From the NCBI GenBank assembly GCA_031426455.1, contig JANPLI010000169.1:1-33046 (forward strand): DNA of 33,046 nucleotides, in the 5' to 3' direction. Origin of the DNA: JANNMJ01 sp031426455. Lineage in GTDB: Bacteria; Bacteroidota; Bacteroidia; Cytophagales; Hymenobacteraceae. Under the pieces are notes generated by a model that saw only the letters and a list, made by a program, of their open reading frames with translations, was not told the DNA's origin and did not search any database. How positions within the stretch are numbered: the first letter of the stretch is position 1; every line of letters begins with the position of its first letter. Positions 22,203-29,058 of the stretch are shown piece by piece. The position numbers and the translations under genes are program-made.

Positions 22203-22826
22203 GTGCGTAAGATTCCGCTCGAAATCCTCGGTCTGTCGTCCAGCCAGTCGCAGTCCGGCTCGTTCGCCCTGATTCTGGGCGAAAAGCACGGCAACCGCCG
22301 CTTGCCCATTATTATCGGGATGTTTGAGGCGCAGAGCATCGCCATTCAGATCGAAAAAATCAATCCCAACCGGCCGCTGACGCATGATCTGTTCAAGTCG
22401 TTCGCCCAGCAGGCGGGCCTGACGGTGATCGAAATCGTGATTTCGGATCTGCGCGAGGGCGTCTTTTTCTCGCGCATCGTCTGCACCGATGGCGGCGTGC
22501 GCACGTTTGAACTGGACGCCCGGCCGTCCGACGCCATCGCCATTGGCCTGCGTTTCGGGGTGCCGATTTACACCGTCGAGCAGGTGCTGAGCGAGGCGGG
22601 CATCATCCTGAGCGATCTGGAAGCCGATGAGTCCGACGAAGAAGACGAGGACGACGAGGATTCCGGCGACGGGCCCGGCTCGCCGCCAGATTCGCCGCGT
22701 CGGCCGCAATCGGGCAGCCAGATGTCGGCCGACGAGCTAAGCAAGATGCTCGCCGCCGCCCTGGAGCAGGAGGACTACGAGAAAGCCGCCCAGATTCGGG
22801 ACGAACTGAACCAGCGCGGGAAGTAG
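22203..22826 (+). CDS. Bifunctional nuclease (DUF151/BFN) family protein with C-terminal UVR motif
   Basis: The 207-residue protein begins with a BFN (DUF151) domain: ILGLSSSQSQSGSFALILGEKHGNRRLPIIIGMFEAQSIAIQIE, then LTHDLFKSF, VIEIVISDLREGVFFSRIVC and LDARPSDAIAIGLRFGVPIYT. After an acidic low-complexity linker (DESDEEDEDDED) and a Pro/Ser stretch, the last 34 residues match the UvrB/UvrC-like (UVR) motif (EDYEKAAQIRDELN). The combination is common in Bacteroidota; BFN has proposed DNase/RNase activity and the UVR motif mediates protein contact. No ATG precedes the core. GTG 22203 gives the family-like MRKIPLEI; TTG 22164 is an alternative. Confidence 0.9.
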   Translation: MRKIPLEILGLSSSQSQSGSFALILGEKHGNRRLPIIIGMFEAQSIAIQIEKINPNRPLTHDLFKSFAQQAGLTVIEIVISDLREGVFFSRIVCTDGGVRTFELDARPSDAIAIGLRFGVPIYTVEQVLSEAGIILSDLEADESDEEDEDDEDSGDGPGSPPDSPRRPQSGSQMSADELSKMLAAALEQEDYEKAAQIRDELNQRGK

Positions 22827-22871
22827 GAACGGCGGGAGGGGTGATGGCCCGAAGCAGCCTCCGCAGGCCGC

Positions 22872-23795
22872 TTATAAATCAGCCAGTTCGGCCGCGCTCA
22901 GGCCGGTGGCGAGCTGAATGACGGTATCGGCTACGCCCTGCTCGCGCAGTAACCGTGCGGACTGCCGGGCCTGCTCACGGGCGCCTTCTGCGCGGCCTTC
23001 GGTCCGGCCCTCTGCAAGACCTTCGGTTCGGCCCTCTGCACGGCCTTCTATGCGGCCTTCTACGCGGCCCTCCGTTCGGCCTTCCCATAAGGCCCCGGCG
23101 TAGAGCGTGCGTTCGGTGGAAATAATGTCCCAGTATTTGTCGTAGCTGATCATTTCCGCTTTGGTGAGCGACGATGCTTGCACCAGCCCCAAGGCTTCCA
23201 GCACATCGGGGTCGGCCAGTAGTTCCGGCGCTACGGTGGTGGTGCGGTCCTGGATTTCGGTCAGAAAACGCAGCCACAGGACGAGCATCCGCTTGTCGCG
23301 CAGGTTTTTTGCCTGAAACTTGGGCAGTTCCACGAACACAAATTCCAGCCCTTCCAGGACGCGCTCGGGTTGCGTCGTGTGGACGATGCGGTAGTGGTGA
23401 TAAAACTCGGGCGTGGTCGGCTCGAAATCGTGGTTGAGCAGGCTCAGCGCGTACACGGGTTGAAGCGAGACGTAGCCCTTACCGCGGTCCAGTTGGTTGA
23501 CGTAGGCTTTGGAAGCATTGAACAGCACCCGCGATTTGAAGGCGTCGGTCCAGAGCATTTGCATTTCCACGATGAATTGCCGGCCTCGGTTGTCACGGCA
23601 CAGTACGTCCACGATGGACGTTTTGCCGAGCAACGGAATCTCCGGCACCATTTCGGGTTGCAGGTATTCCAGCGATTCAATCTGGCGGCCCTCCTCCAGT
23701 GGCAGTAGGGCATTCAGAAAGGACCGCAGCAGGTGCGGATGCTCGCCGAAGACCTTCTTGAAAATGAGATCGTTCTTGGGGTCGAGGTAGCGCAT
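22872..23795 (-). CDS. Rpn family PD-(D/E)XK nuclease (putative transposase)
   Basis: A 307-residue PDDEXK-type protein of the Rpn/PD-(D/E)XK family, recombination-promoting nucleases found in scattered copies in Bacteroidota. It begins MRYLDPKNDLIFKKVFGEHP; catalytic candidates are Asp63 in SIVDV and Glu77 in the VEMQM strand, followed by RVLFNASKAYVNQLDRG and VYALSLLNHDF. Near the C-terminus lie eight EGRx-type tetrapeptides (about 239-271), then a helical ADTVIQLATGLSAAELADL tail. The start is ATG 23795 (TTG 23801 is the other option). Transcription is leftward after mlaF, 27 bases downstream. Confidence 0.88.
   Translation of the reverse strand: MRYLDPKNDLIFKKVFGEHPHLLRSFLNALLPLEEGRQIESLEYLQPEMVPEIPLLGKTSIVDVLCRDNRGRQFIVEMQMLWTDAFKSRVLFNASKAYVNQLDRGKGYVSLQPVYALSLLNHDFEPTTPEFYHHYRIVHTTQPERVLEGLEFVFVELPKFQAKNLRDKRMLVLWLRFLTEIQDRTTTVAPELLADPDVLEALGLVQASSLTKAEMISYDKYWDIISTERTLYAGALWEGRTEGRVEGRIEGRAEGRTEGLAEGRTEGRAEGAREQARQSARLLREQGVADTVIQLATGLSAAELADL
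22983..23081. repeat. In-frame 12-base tandem repeat encoding GRxE tetrapeptides
   Basis: About eight copies of a 12-base unit (GGCCGAACGGAG-like, minus strand) encode EGRT/EGRV/EGRI/EGRA units in the Rpn-family gene. Copy-number change would stay in frame. Confidence 0.85.
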
Positions 23796-23821
23796 TGCCA
23801 AAAATAGCGTGGGCCGGGCGG

Positions 23822-24634
23822 TTACGTCTTCGGCCGGTCCATATCGCCGGCGGTCAACGCGTCGAGGTCGCCGGTTTCGGCTTCTACGCGGCGGGCGGCG
23901 CGCATCAGGGAGTTAGAGAAAATGAAGTCGTTCAGCTCCGGAACGCCGGAGTGCATAATGTCGTCCTTGACGCCGTCCCAGAGCTTTTTGCCCTGGTGCA
24001 GAAAGATGATGTGGTCGCCGATTTCCACCACCGAATTCATATCGTGGGTGATGATAACGGTGGTCATATTGTATTCCTGCGTGATCTCGTAGATCAGCTC
24101 ATCGATCTTGATCGAGGTCATCGGGTCGAGGCCCGAATTCGGCTCATCGCAGAAAAGGTACGTGCAGTTCGGGGCAATGGCGCGGGCCACGCCGGCGCGC
24201 TTTTTCATTCCGCCGCTGATTTCGGACGGCCGCTTGTTGGCGGCATTTTCCAGGCCCACGCGCTTCAGCACCTCTTCCACGCGGTCTTTACGCTCGGCCG
24301 GGGTCATATCGGGCGTCAGCATCTTGAGCGGAAACTCCGTGTTCTCGAAGACCGTGAGCGAATCGAAAAGGGCCGCGCCTTGGAAGAGCATCCCGATTTT
24401 ACGGCGAATATCCTGCTTGATCTGCACCTTGTTATTGGTGAAGACCGAGCCATCGAACGTCACCGACCCCACGTCAGGCTTTTGCAGGCCCACGATGCAT
24501 TGCAGCAGCACCGATTTTCCGGTGCCCGACCCGCCGAGCAGCAGGTTGGTCTTGCCGGTCTCGAAGACGCAATCGATGCCCTTGAGTACTTGGGTTTCCC
24601 CAAACGACTTGTGGATGTTGTGGACTTCGATCAT
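23822..24634 (-). CDS. mlaF: MlaF-like ABC transporter ATP-binding protein
   Basis: A 270-residue ATPase of the MCE-associated (Mla/Mkl) transporter, which energises lipid traffic between inner and outer membrane. Walker A is GGSGTGKS (34-41), the signature ISGGMKKR is at 139-146, and Walker B FCDEPNSGLDP at 161-171 has Cys in place of the usual hydrophobic residue before Asp-Glu. The H-loop lies in VIITHDM. Start ATG 24634 is reached directly by the GGGTTTA array. mlaE lies upstream in the same orientation, and the Rpn gene is 27 bases downstream. No MCE-domain (MlaD) gene is in this window. Confidence 0.92.
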   Translation of the reverse strand: MIEVHNIHKSFGETQVLKGIDCVFETGKTNLLLGGSGTGKSVLLQCIVGLQKPDVGSVTFDGSVFTNNKVQIKQDIRRKIGMLFQGAALFDSLTVFENTEFPLKMLTPDMTPAERKDRVEEVLKRVGLENAANKRPSEISGGMKKRAGVARAIAPNCTYLFCDEPNSGLDPMTSIKIDELIYEITQEYNMTTVIITHDMNSVVEIGDHIIFLHQGKKLWDGVKDDIMHSGVPELNDFIFSNSLMRAARRVEAETGDLDALTAGDMDRPKT

Positions 24635-24635
24635 T

Positions 24636-24695
24636 AGGGCGTAGGGTTTAGGGCTTGGTTTTAGGGTTTAGGGCTAGGATTCTAAGGGTTTAGGA
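24636..24695. repeat. Telomere-like heptad array GGGTTTA
   Basis: Units GGGCGTA, GGGTTTA, GGGCTTG, GTTTTA(G), GGGTTTA, GGGCTAG and GGGTTTA run from one base upstream of the mlaF ATG, with a few slips. The unit family is the reverse complement of that at 880-914. With the array at 24713 it occupies most of the mlaE-mlaF gap. Confidence 0.87.
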
Positions 24696-24712
24696 TTTGA
24701 TTTTCTTGTTAA

Positions 24713-24762
24713 CCAAAAAACAGAAACCAGAAGCCAAAACCCAGAAACCAGAAACTATAAAC
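24713..24762. repeat. Heptad array CAGAAAC
   Basis: Units CAGAAAC, CAGAAGC, CAAAACC, CAGAAAC, CAGAAAC and TATAAAC run in 7-base phase from about 24720, ending just before the mlaE stop (24766). It resembles the CAAAAAC array at 13868. Confidence 0.9.
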
Positions 24763-24765
24763 TTC

Positions 24766-25497
24766 TTACAGCAGCAGCTGGGCCAGCGCGAAGTCAGCAA
24801 TCAGAATGGCAATCACCGAGTTGGTTACGGCTTTTGTGGAGGCCGCACCCACTTCCAGAGCCCCGCCCCGGGTAAAATAGCCCTGGTAAGAAGAGATCGA
24901 CGACACCAGAAAGCCGAAAACAAAGGCTTTGATGAGCGCAAAAACGATGTTGTAGGGGACGAAACCCGTGCGAATACCTTCGATATACTGCTCCGTGGTC
25001 ATTGCGCCGCTCAAGGGGCCGGCAATCAGCCCGCCGATGATGCCCAGCGTGATGGCCACCACCACCAGCAGCGGAAACGTCAGCACCGCCGCTATCAGCC
25101 GGGGCAGCACGAGGTAAGAGGCGGAGTTGATCCCCATCACCTCCAGCGCATCAATCTGTTCCGTGACGCGCATCGTGCCCAGCGAGCCAGCAATGCTACT
25201 GCCCACTTTGCCCGCCAGCACGATGCACGTGATGGTGGGCCCCAACTCCAGGATCGTCATTTCGCGCACCATAAACCCAATCACGGAGATGGGAATCAGG
25301 GGGTTGGTGAAGTTGTAAGCGATCTGGACGCACGTCACGGCCCCGATGAAAGTCGAAACGATGGTCACGATCAGAATCGAGTCGATGCCGATCAGTTGCG
25401 CCTCATCCAGCGTCCGCGAAGCCAGGACGCGGAAGCGTTCGCCGCGCGTGAGCATCTGCCGCAGAAAAAGCAGAAAAGCGCCGAAGGTTTTGATCAT
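24766..25497 (-). CDS. mlaE: MlaE-like ABC transporter permease
   Basis: A 243-residue integral membrane permease of the MlaE family, with an N-terminal interface helix and about five to six membrane helices. Motifs are IVTIVSTFIGAVTCVQIAY, MVREMTILELGPTITCIVLAGKVGSSIAGSLGTMRVTEQIDALEVMGI and LVLPRLIAAVLTFPLL. Together with MlaF it forms the transport core for phospholipid movement. The start is ATG 25497, chosen because MIKTFGAF matches family N-termini; the frame to 25548 is hairpin DNA. mlaF follows on the same strand. Confidence 0.92.
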   Translation of the reverse strand: MIKTFGAFLLFLRQMLTRGERFRVLASRTLDEAQLIGIDSILIVTIVSTFIGAVTCVQIAYNFTNPLIPISVIGFMVREMTILELGPTITCIVLAGKVGSSIAGSLGTMRVTEQIDALEVMGINSASYLVLPRLIAAVLTFPLLVVVAITLGIIGGLIAGPLSGAMTTEQYIEGIRTGFVPYNIVFALIKAFVFGFLVSSISSYQGYFTRGGALEVGAASTKAVTNSVIAILIADFALAQLLL

Positions 25498-25514
25498 TAT
25501 TATTTTTGTTGAGT

Positions 25515-25574
25515 GATTGCGTGATGGAGCGATTGCGTGATTTTCCAATCACGCAACCGCTCCATCACGCAATC
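25515..25574. repeat. Near-perfect 28-base inverted repeat with 4-base loop
   Basis: Arms 25515-25542 and 25547-25574 pair at 27 of 28 bases around loop TTCC. Each arm is itself repetitive, GATTGCGTGAT occurring twice per arm with GGAGC between. It lies between the divergent mlaE and SDR genes, just upstream of mlaE. Confidence 0.95.
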
Positions 25575-25634
25575 GCAAATCGTTTCCTCGCGCCCGACCT
25601 TTACGCGGACTTTCCGCCAAACGCCGACCTGCCT

Positions 25635-26357
25635 GTGAATCCGGAACAAAAGTATGTCCTCGTGACGGGCGCTACGCGCGGCATCGGCCGGGCCGTCGCG
25701 CGGCGGTTCGCGCAGGCGGGCTTCGGCGTGCTGGCCCACGCCCGGACGGCGGCGGCGCTGGAGGTGCTGAAACTTGAACTGGCGACTGATTTCCCGCAGG
25801 CGCCCCCTGCCCTGGCCTTTGCCGCCGACCTGAGTAAAGTTGCCGCCGCCGCCGCTCTGGCCGACTGGCTGACCGCCCTGCCCGAAGCCCAGGTGCCCAC
25901 GGTGGTAGTCCATAACGCCGGGCAATTTGTGCTGGGAGGTTTTGCTGATGAGCCAGCCGGTACGCTCGATGCCCTCTTTCAGTTGCACGTGGGCAGTGTT
26001 TACACGCTCACCCGCGCGCTGCTGCCGCGTTTGGCGGTGGGCGCGCACGTATTCGCCATCGGCTCTACGGCCGCGCTGGGGGCTTATCCGAAGGGCGTTT
26101 CCTACTGCATTACCAAGCACGCGCTGCGCGGGCTGATGCAGGTGCTGCGTGAGGAAGGCAAAGCGCGCGGCCTGCGCGTCACGACGCTGCATCCCGGTCC
26201 GGTGCTGACTGATTCCTGGGCCGGCGCCCCGCTGCCGCCCGACCGCCTGATGCCGCCCGAAGACGTGGCAGATGCCCTTTGGGCAGCGTGGGCTACGTCG
26301 CCCCGCACGGTAGTGGAAGAAATCGTGTTGCGGCCGTTGTTAGGCGATCTGTTGTAG
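25635..26357 (+). CDS. Short-chain dehydrogenase/reductase (SDR)
   Basis: The 240-residue classical SDR has the NAD(P) motif TGATRGIG (residues 11-18), NAG (94-96), a catalytic serine in IGSTAALGAY (about 144), and Tyr157/Lys161 in SYCITK. TLHPGPVLTD is the typical segment after the active site. It resembles fabG-like oxidoreductases; the substrate is unknown. There is no ATG near the core: GTG 25635 gives MNPEQKYVLVTGATRGIG and is preferred over upstream codons that would read through the hairpin region. A GACCTTTA box at 25597 could drive it but is weak. Confidence 0.87.
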   Translation: MNPEQKYVLVTGATRGIGRAVARRFAQAGFGVLAHARTAAALEVLKLELATDFPQAPPALAFAADLSKVAAAAALADWLTALPEAQVPTVVVHNAGQFVLGGFADEPAGTLDALFQLHVGSVYTLTRALLPRLAVGAHVFAIGSTAALGAYPKGVSYCITKHALRGLMQVLREEGKARGLRVTTLHPGPVLTDSWAGAPLPPDRLMPPEDVADALWAAWATSPRTVVEEIVLRPLLGDLL

Positions 26358-26408
26358 CATGGTTTTCGACGGGGCAGGCGTTGCATTCGACGTCACGGAG
26401 CACGGTCG

Positions 26409-27164
26409 TCACGAGCCGGGCCGCACCCGACCCTGGCCTCGTTGCTGAAAATCAGCAATCGTAGGCTGGCCGTAGTAATAGGCATCGGCTCTGCCGAAGA
26501 GGCGGATGCCGAGCTGATGCGTGGCCCGGACGCGCGGCACTCCGTCGTAGAACGAGGAGATGAAGGCCGTGTTGGCGGTCAGGTCCTGAGCGTAGAAAAA
26601 GCCCGTGCCGCGCAGCTCGTGGTTGATGAGGTTGGTGGTGCCGCGCAGGCGCACGTCGCCGTATTCGTACTGCTGCCCCCAGATGTAGCGGCTGTTCACG
26701 TTCAGGTCGATATCGCCGGTGCCGAGCTGGACCAGAAAAAGGGTGTCAATGCGCGAGCCGGGCGCAGACCAGATTCGCCCACTGCCTTCCTGGGTGATTT
26801 TCAGGTAGGGGCCCGTGAAATGGACGCGCGCCGTGAGGGCCCGCCGGTACGAGCGTACCCAGTTGCAGCGGTTGCGGTTGCGAATCAGCAGGCGGCCGTC
26901 GGCAGCCTGTTCAGTGGTGATTTTGGGCAGCAGGTGGTCGCCGCCGGTGATCTCGATGAACGCGGCGGTGTCGGGCACCAGCTCGACTTCCAGGTTGTCC
27001 TGCAATTCCATCCACCGGAACGGCCGCAGGTCCCGCCGCTGGGTGGCCGTGTGGCCGGTGCTTTTCACGCAGTCCCATTCGGCGTCAGCGCCGCAGCCAG
27101 TCAGCAGCAGCAGCAGCCAAACGGCGGGCAGAGTAGGAGCGAGGCGGGAAAGCAGGGGCAACAT
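26409..27164 (-). CDS. DUF2807 (GIN-domain) lipoprotein
   Basis: The 251-residue lipoprotein has lipobox LLTGC near residue 24 and a putative auto-transporter adhesin head GIN-domain (DUF2807) fold of repeating beta strands. Recognisable are RPFRWMELQDNLEVELVPDT, AFIEITGGDHLLPKITTEQAADGRLLIRNRN, VHFTGPYLKITQEGSG and ARV-type beta ladders such as DIDLNVNSRYIWGQQYEYGDVRLRGTT. The function of the family is unknown; such proteins are exported and anchored at the membrane. Start ATG 27164 is six bases from a perfect TAATTTTG box. It is divergent from gldA. Confidence 0.85.
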   Translation of the reverse strand: MLPLLSRLAPTLPAVWLLLLLTGCGADAEWDCVKSTGHTATQRRDLRPFRWMELQDNLEVELVPDTAAFIEITGGDHLLPKITTEQAADGRLLIRNRNRCNWVRSYRRALTARVHFTGPYLKITQEGSGRIWSAPGSRIDTLFLVQLGTGDIDLNVNSRYIWGQQYEYGDVRLRGTTNLINHELRGTGFFYAQDLTANTAFISSFYDGVPRVRATHQLGIRLFGRADAYYYGQPTIADFQQRGQGRVRPGS

Positions 27165-27169
27165 CGGCC

Positions 27170-27177
27170 CAAAATTA
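27170..27177 (-). promoter_or_regulatory. -7 box (TAATTTTG) for the DUF2807 gene, nearly leaderless
   Basis: On the minus strand TAATTTTG is a perfect TAnnTTTG match, five bases before the ATG at 27164, so transcription would start at or near the start codon. It is one arm of an inverted repeat whose other arm (27199-27206) faces gldA. Confidence 0.5.
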
Positions 27178-27198
27178 CGCGGCCCGCGTCGGGGGGCG

Positions 27199-27206
27199 TA
27201 ATTTTG
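27199..27206 (+). promoter_or_regulatory. -7 box (TAATTTTG) for gldA
   Basis: A perfect TAnnTTTG match facing right, about 87 bases before the TTG start of gldA. With the opposite box it forms CAAAATTACGC (27170-27180) / GCGTAATTTTG (27196-27206), an 11-base perfect inverted repeat. Confidence 0.5.
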
Positions 27207-27250
27207 GGGCAAGAGAAGGGGTTTTGGGTATTGAGCGGACGCAGCGCGGT

Positions 27251-27288
27251 TCCTCAAACCTTCCCACCTTCAAACCCTCAAACCTTTC
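27251..27288. repeat. Heptad array CTCAAAC/CCTTCCC upstream of gldA
   Basis: Units CTCAAAC, CTTCCCA, CCTTCAA, ACCCTCA and AACCTTT in 7-base phase end five bases before the gldA start. The family is that at 803 and 19927. No opposing arm is visible. Confidence 0.8.
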
Positions 27289-27292
27289 TGCT

Positions 27293-28213
27293 TTGTCCGT
27301 CGAAGTTCAGCATCTGACCAAACGCTATGGCCTTCAGGCTGCCGTGGACGATATCTCATTTCGCGTGGAGCGGGGCCAGATTCTGGGTTTTCTGGGGCCG
27401 AACGGGGCCGGCAAAAGCACGACGATGAAGATCGCCACCGGCTACCTGCCGCCTACCAGCGGTACGGTGCGCCTGGCGGGCCACGATGTGCTGACCGACT
27501 CGCTGGCCGTGCGCCGCGCCGTGGGCTACCTGCCGGAACACAACCCGCTCTACCTCGACCAGTACGTGGCCGAGTACCTCACCTTCATTGCTTCCCTGCA
27601 CGGGCTGCGCGGCGAACTGCGCAGCCGCCGGGTGCGCGAGATGATCGACCTCTGCGGCCTGGAGCGCGAACACCGTAAGAAAATCGGCGCCCTCAGCAAA
27701 GGCTACCGGCAGCGCGTAGGCCTGGCGCAGGCGCTCGTTCACGATCCGGAGGTGCTGATTCTGGACGAACCCACCACGGGCCTCGACCCGAACCAGATTC
27801 TCGAAATCCGGGCGCTCATCAAGCGCGTGGGCGCCGAGAAGACGGTCGTTTTTTCGACGCACATCCTGCAGGAAGTGCGCGCCATCTGCGACCGCGTGGT
27901 GATCATTCACCAGGGCCGGCTGGTGGCCGATGCGCCCGTAGCCGAGCTGAGCCAACGCACCCAGGGCGGCCCGGTGGCCGTAGCCGAGTTTGAGCGGCCC
28001 GTGGCAGCTCTTACGCAACTGCGCGCCCTGCCCGGCGTGACGGCCGTGGAACCAGCCGACGGCGCCCCCGCCCGCACTTTCCGCATCACGGCCCGGCAGG
28101 ACGCCCGCGCGGCCATCTCGCGCCTGGCCGCCGAGCAAAACTGGCCCCTGGTCGGCCTGCGGGTCGAAGAAAACTCGCTCGAAAAAATCTTCCAAACTCT
28201 GACGAATCAATGA
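27293..28213 (+). CDS. gldA: Gliding-motility ABC transporter ATP-binding subunit GldA
   Basis: A 306-residue ABC ATPase of the GldA type, which with GldF and GldG forms a transporter required for gliding in Bacteroidota. Walker A GPNGAGKS is at 35-42, the signature LSKGYRQ at 134-140 and Walker B VLILDEP at 154-160, followed by TTGLDPNQ and the H-loop STH. The C-terminal 70 residues form a regulatory extension as in Gld/Nod ATPases. No ATG is available; TTG 27293 gives MSVEVQHLTK like known GldA proteins. The stop codon (28211-28213) is built by the GAGGAAT array. gldF follows. Confidence 0.9.
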   Translation: MSVEVQHLTKRYGLQAAVDDISFRVERGQILGFLGPNGAGKSTTMKIATGYLPPTSGTVRLAGHDVLTDSLAVRRAVGYLPEHNPLYLDQYVAEYLTFIASLHGLRGELRSRRVREMIDLCGLEREHRKKIGALSKGYRQRVGLAQALVHDPEVLILDEPTTGLDPNQILEIRALIKRVGAEKTVVFSTHILQEVRAICDRVVIIHQGRLVADAPVAELSQRTQGGPVAVAEFERPVAALTQLRALPGVTAVEPADGAPARTFRITARQDARAAISRLAAEQNWPLVGLRVEENSLEKIFQTLTNQ

Positions 28214-28289
28214 GGAATGCGGAATGAAGAATGAGGAATCGGCCCAACGCGCTCCTCATTCCTCATTCCTCATTCCTCATTTCTCATTC
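28211..28289. repeat. Facing heptad arrays GAGGAAT / CTCATTC between gldA and gldF
   Basis: The left arm has GAGGAAT, GCGGAAT, GAAGAAT and GAGGAAT from 28212 and includes the gldA stop codon TGA. The right arm has five units (CTCATTC, one CTCATTT) at 28255-28289, and the gldF ATG begins at 28291. The entire intergenic space is array plus a 15-base spacer. Confidence 0.97.
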
Positions 28290-28290
28290 A

Positions 28291-29019
28291 ATGCTTGCCA
28301 TTCTTCGCAAAGAATTCAACGCCTTCTTCAACTCGCTGATTGCCTACGTGGTGGTGGGCGTGTTTCTGGTGATGCTCGGCCTGTTCGTCTGGGTATTGCC
28401 CGATTCGAGCGTCCTGGAATACGGCTACGCCGACCTGGGCACCCTCTTCAGCACGGCGCCTTTCGTGTTTCTATTTCTGGTGCCAGCCATCACGATGCGG
28501 ACGTTCGCCGAAGAAAAGCGCGCCGGCACCATCGAACTGCTCCTGACGCGCCCGCTGACCGACTGGCAGCTGATCCTGGGCAAGTACTTCGCCTGCGTGC
28601 TGCTGGCCGTGGTGGCGCTGGTGCCGACGCTGATTTACTACTTCACGGTCTGGCAGTTGGGCGCCCCGAAAGGCAATGTCGATTCGGCGGCTGTGGCTGG
28701 CTCTTACCTGGGGCTGGTGCTGCTGGCGGCCACGTTCGCGGCACTTGGCGTGCTGGCTTCCGCTCTCACCCGCGACCAGATCATCGCCTTCATTCTGGCC
28801 GTTTTTGGCTCGTATTTGCTCTATGCGGGCTTCGCGGCCCTGGCGAGCGTCAATGTCTGGGGGCGGCTGGCGTACCCGCTCTCGCAGCTCGGCATCGCCT
28901 ACCACTACGGCACCATCTCGAAAGGGCTGATCGACTCGCGCGATGTGCTGTATTTTCTCTCCATCATCGGCACGGCGCTGGCAGCTACCAAGCTGACGCT
29001 GGCTACGCGGAACTGGTGA
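28291..29019 (+). CDS. gldF: Gliding-motility ABC transporter permease GldF
   Basis: A 242-residue membrane permease with six predicted helices. It starts MLAILRKEFNAFFNSLIAYVVVGVFLVMLGLFVWVLP and has the ABC-2 type signature FAEEKRAGTIELLLTRPLTDWQLILGKYFACV. Later helices include LGLVLLAATFAALGVLASALTRDQIIAF. It is paired with GldA (ATPase) and GldG. The ATG at 28291 directly follows the repeat arm, and no Shine-Dalgarno sequence is visible there. The gap to gldG is 39 bases. Confidence 0.93.
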   Translation: MLAILRKEFNAFFNSLIAYVVVGVFLVMLGLFVWVLPDSSVLEYGYADLGTLFSTAPFVFLFLVPAITMRTFAEEKRAGTIELLLTRPLTDWQLILGKYFACVLLAVVALVPTLIYYFTVWQLGAPKGNVDSAAVAGSYLGLVLLAATFAALGVLASALTRDQIIAFILAVFGSYLLYAGFAALASVNVWGRLAYPLSQLGIAYHYGTISKGLIDSRDVLYFLSIIGTALAATKLTLATRNW

Positions 29020-29058
29020 ATTGGCTGGAGCTATTGTGACCGCTGCCTGTTTTTGTAA

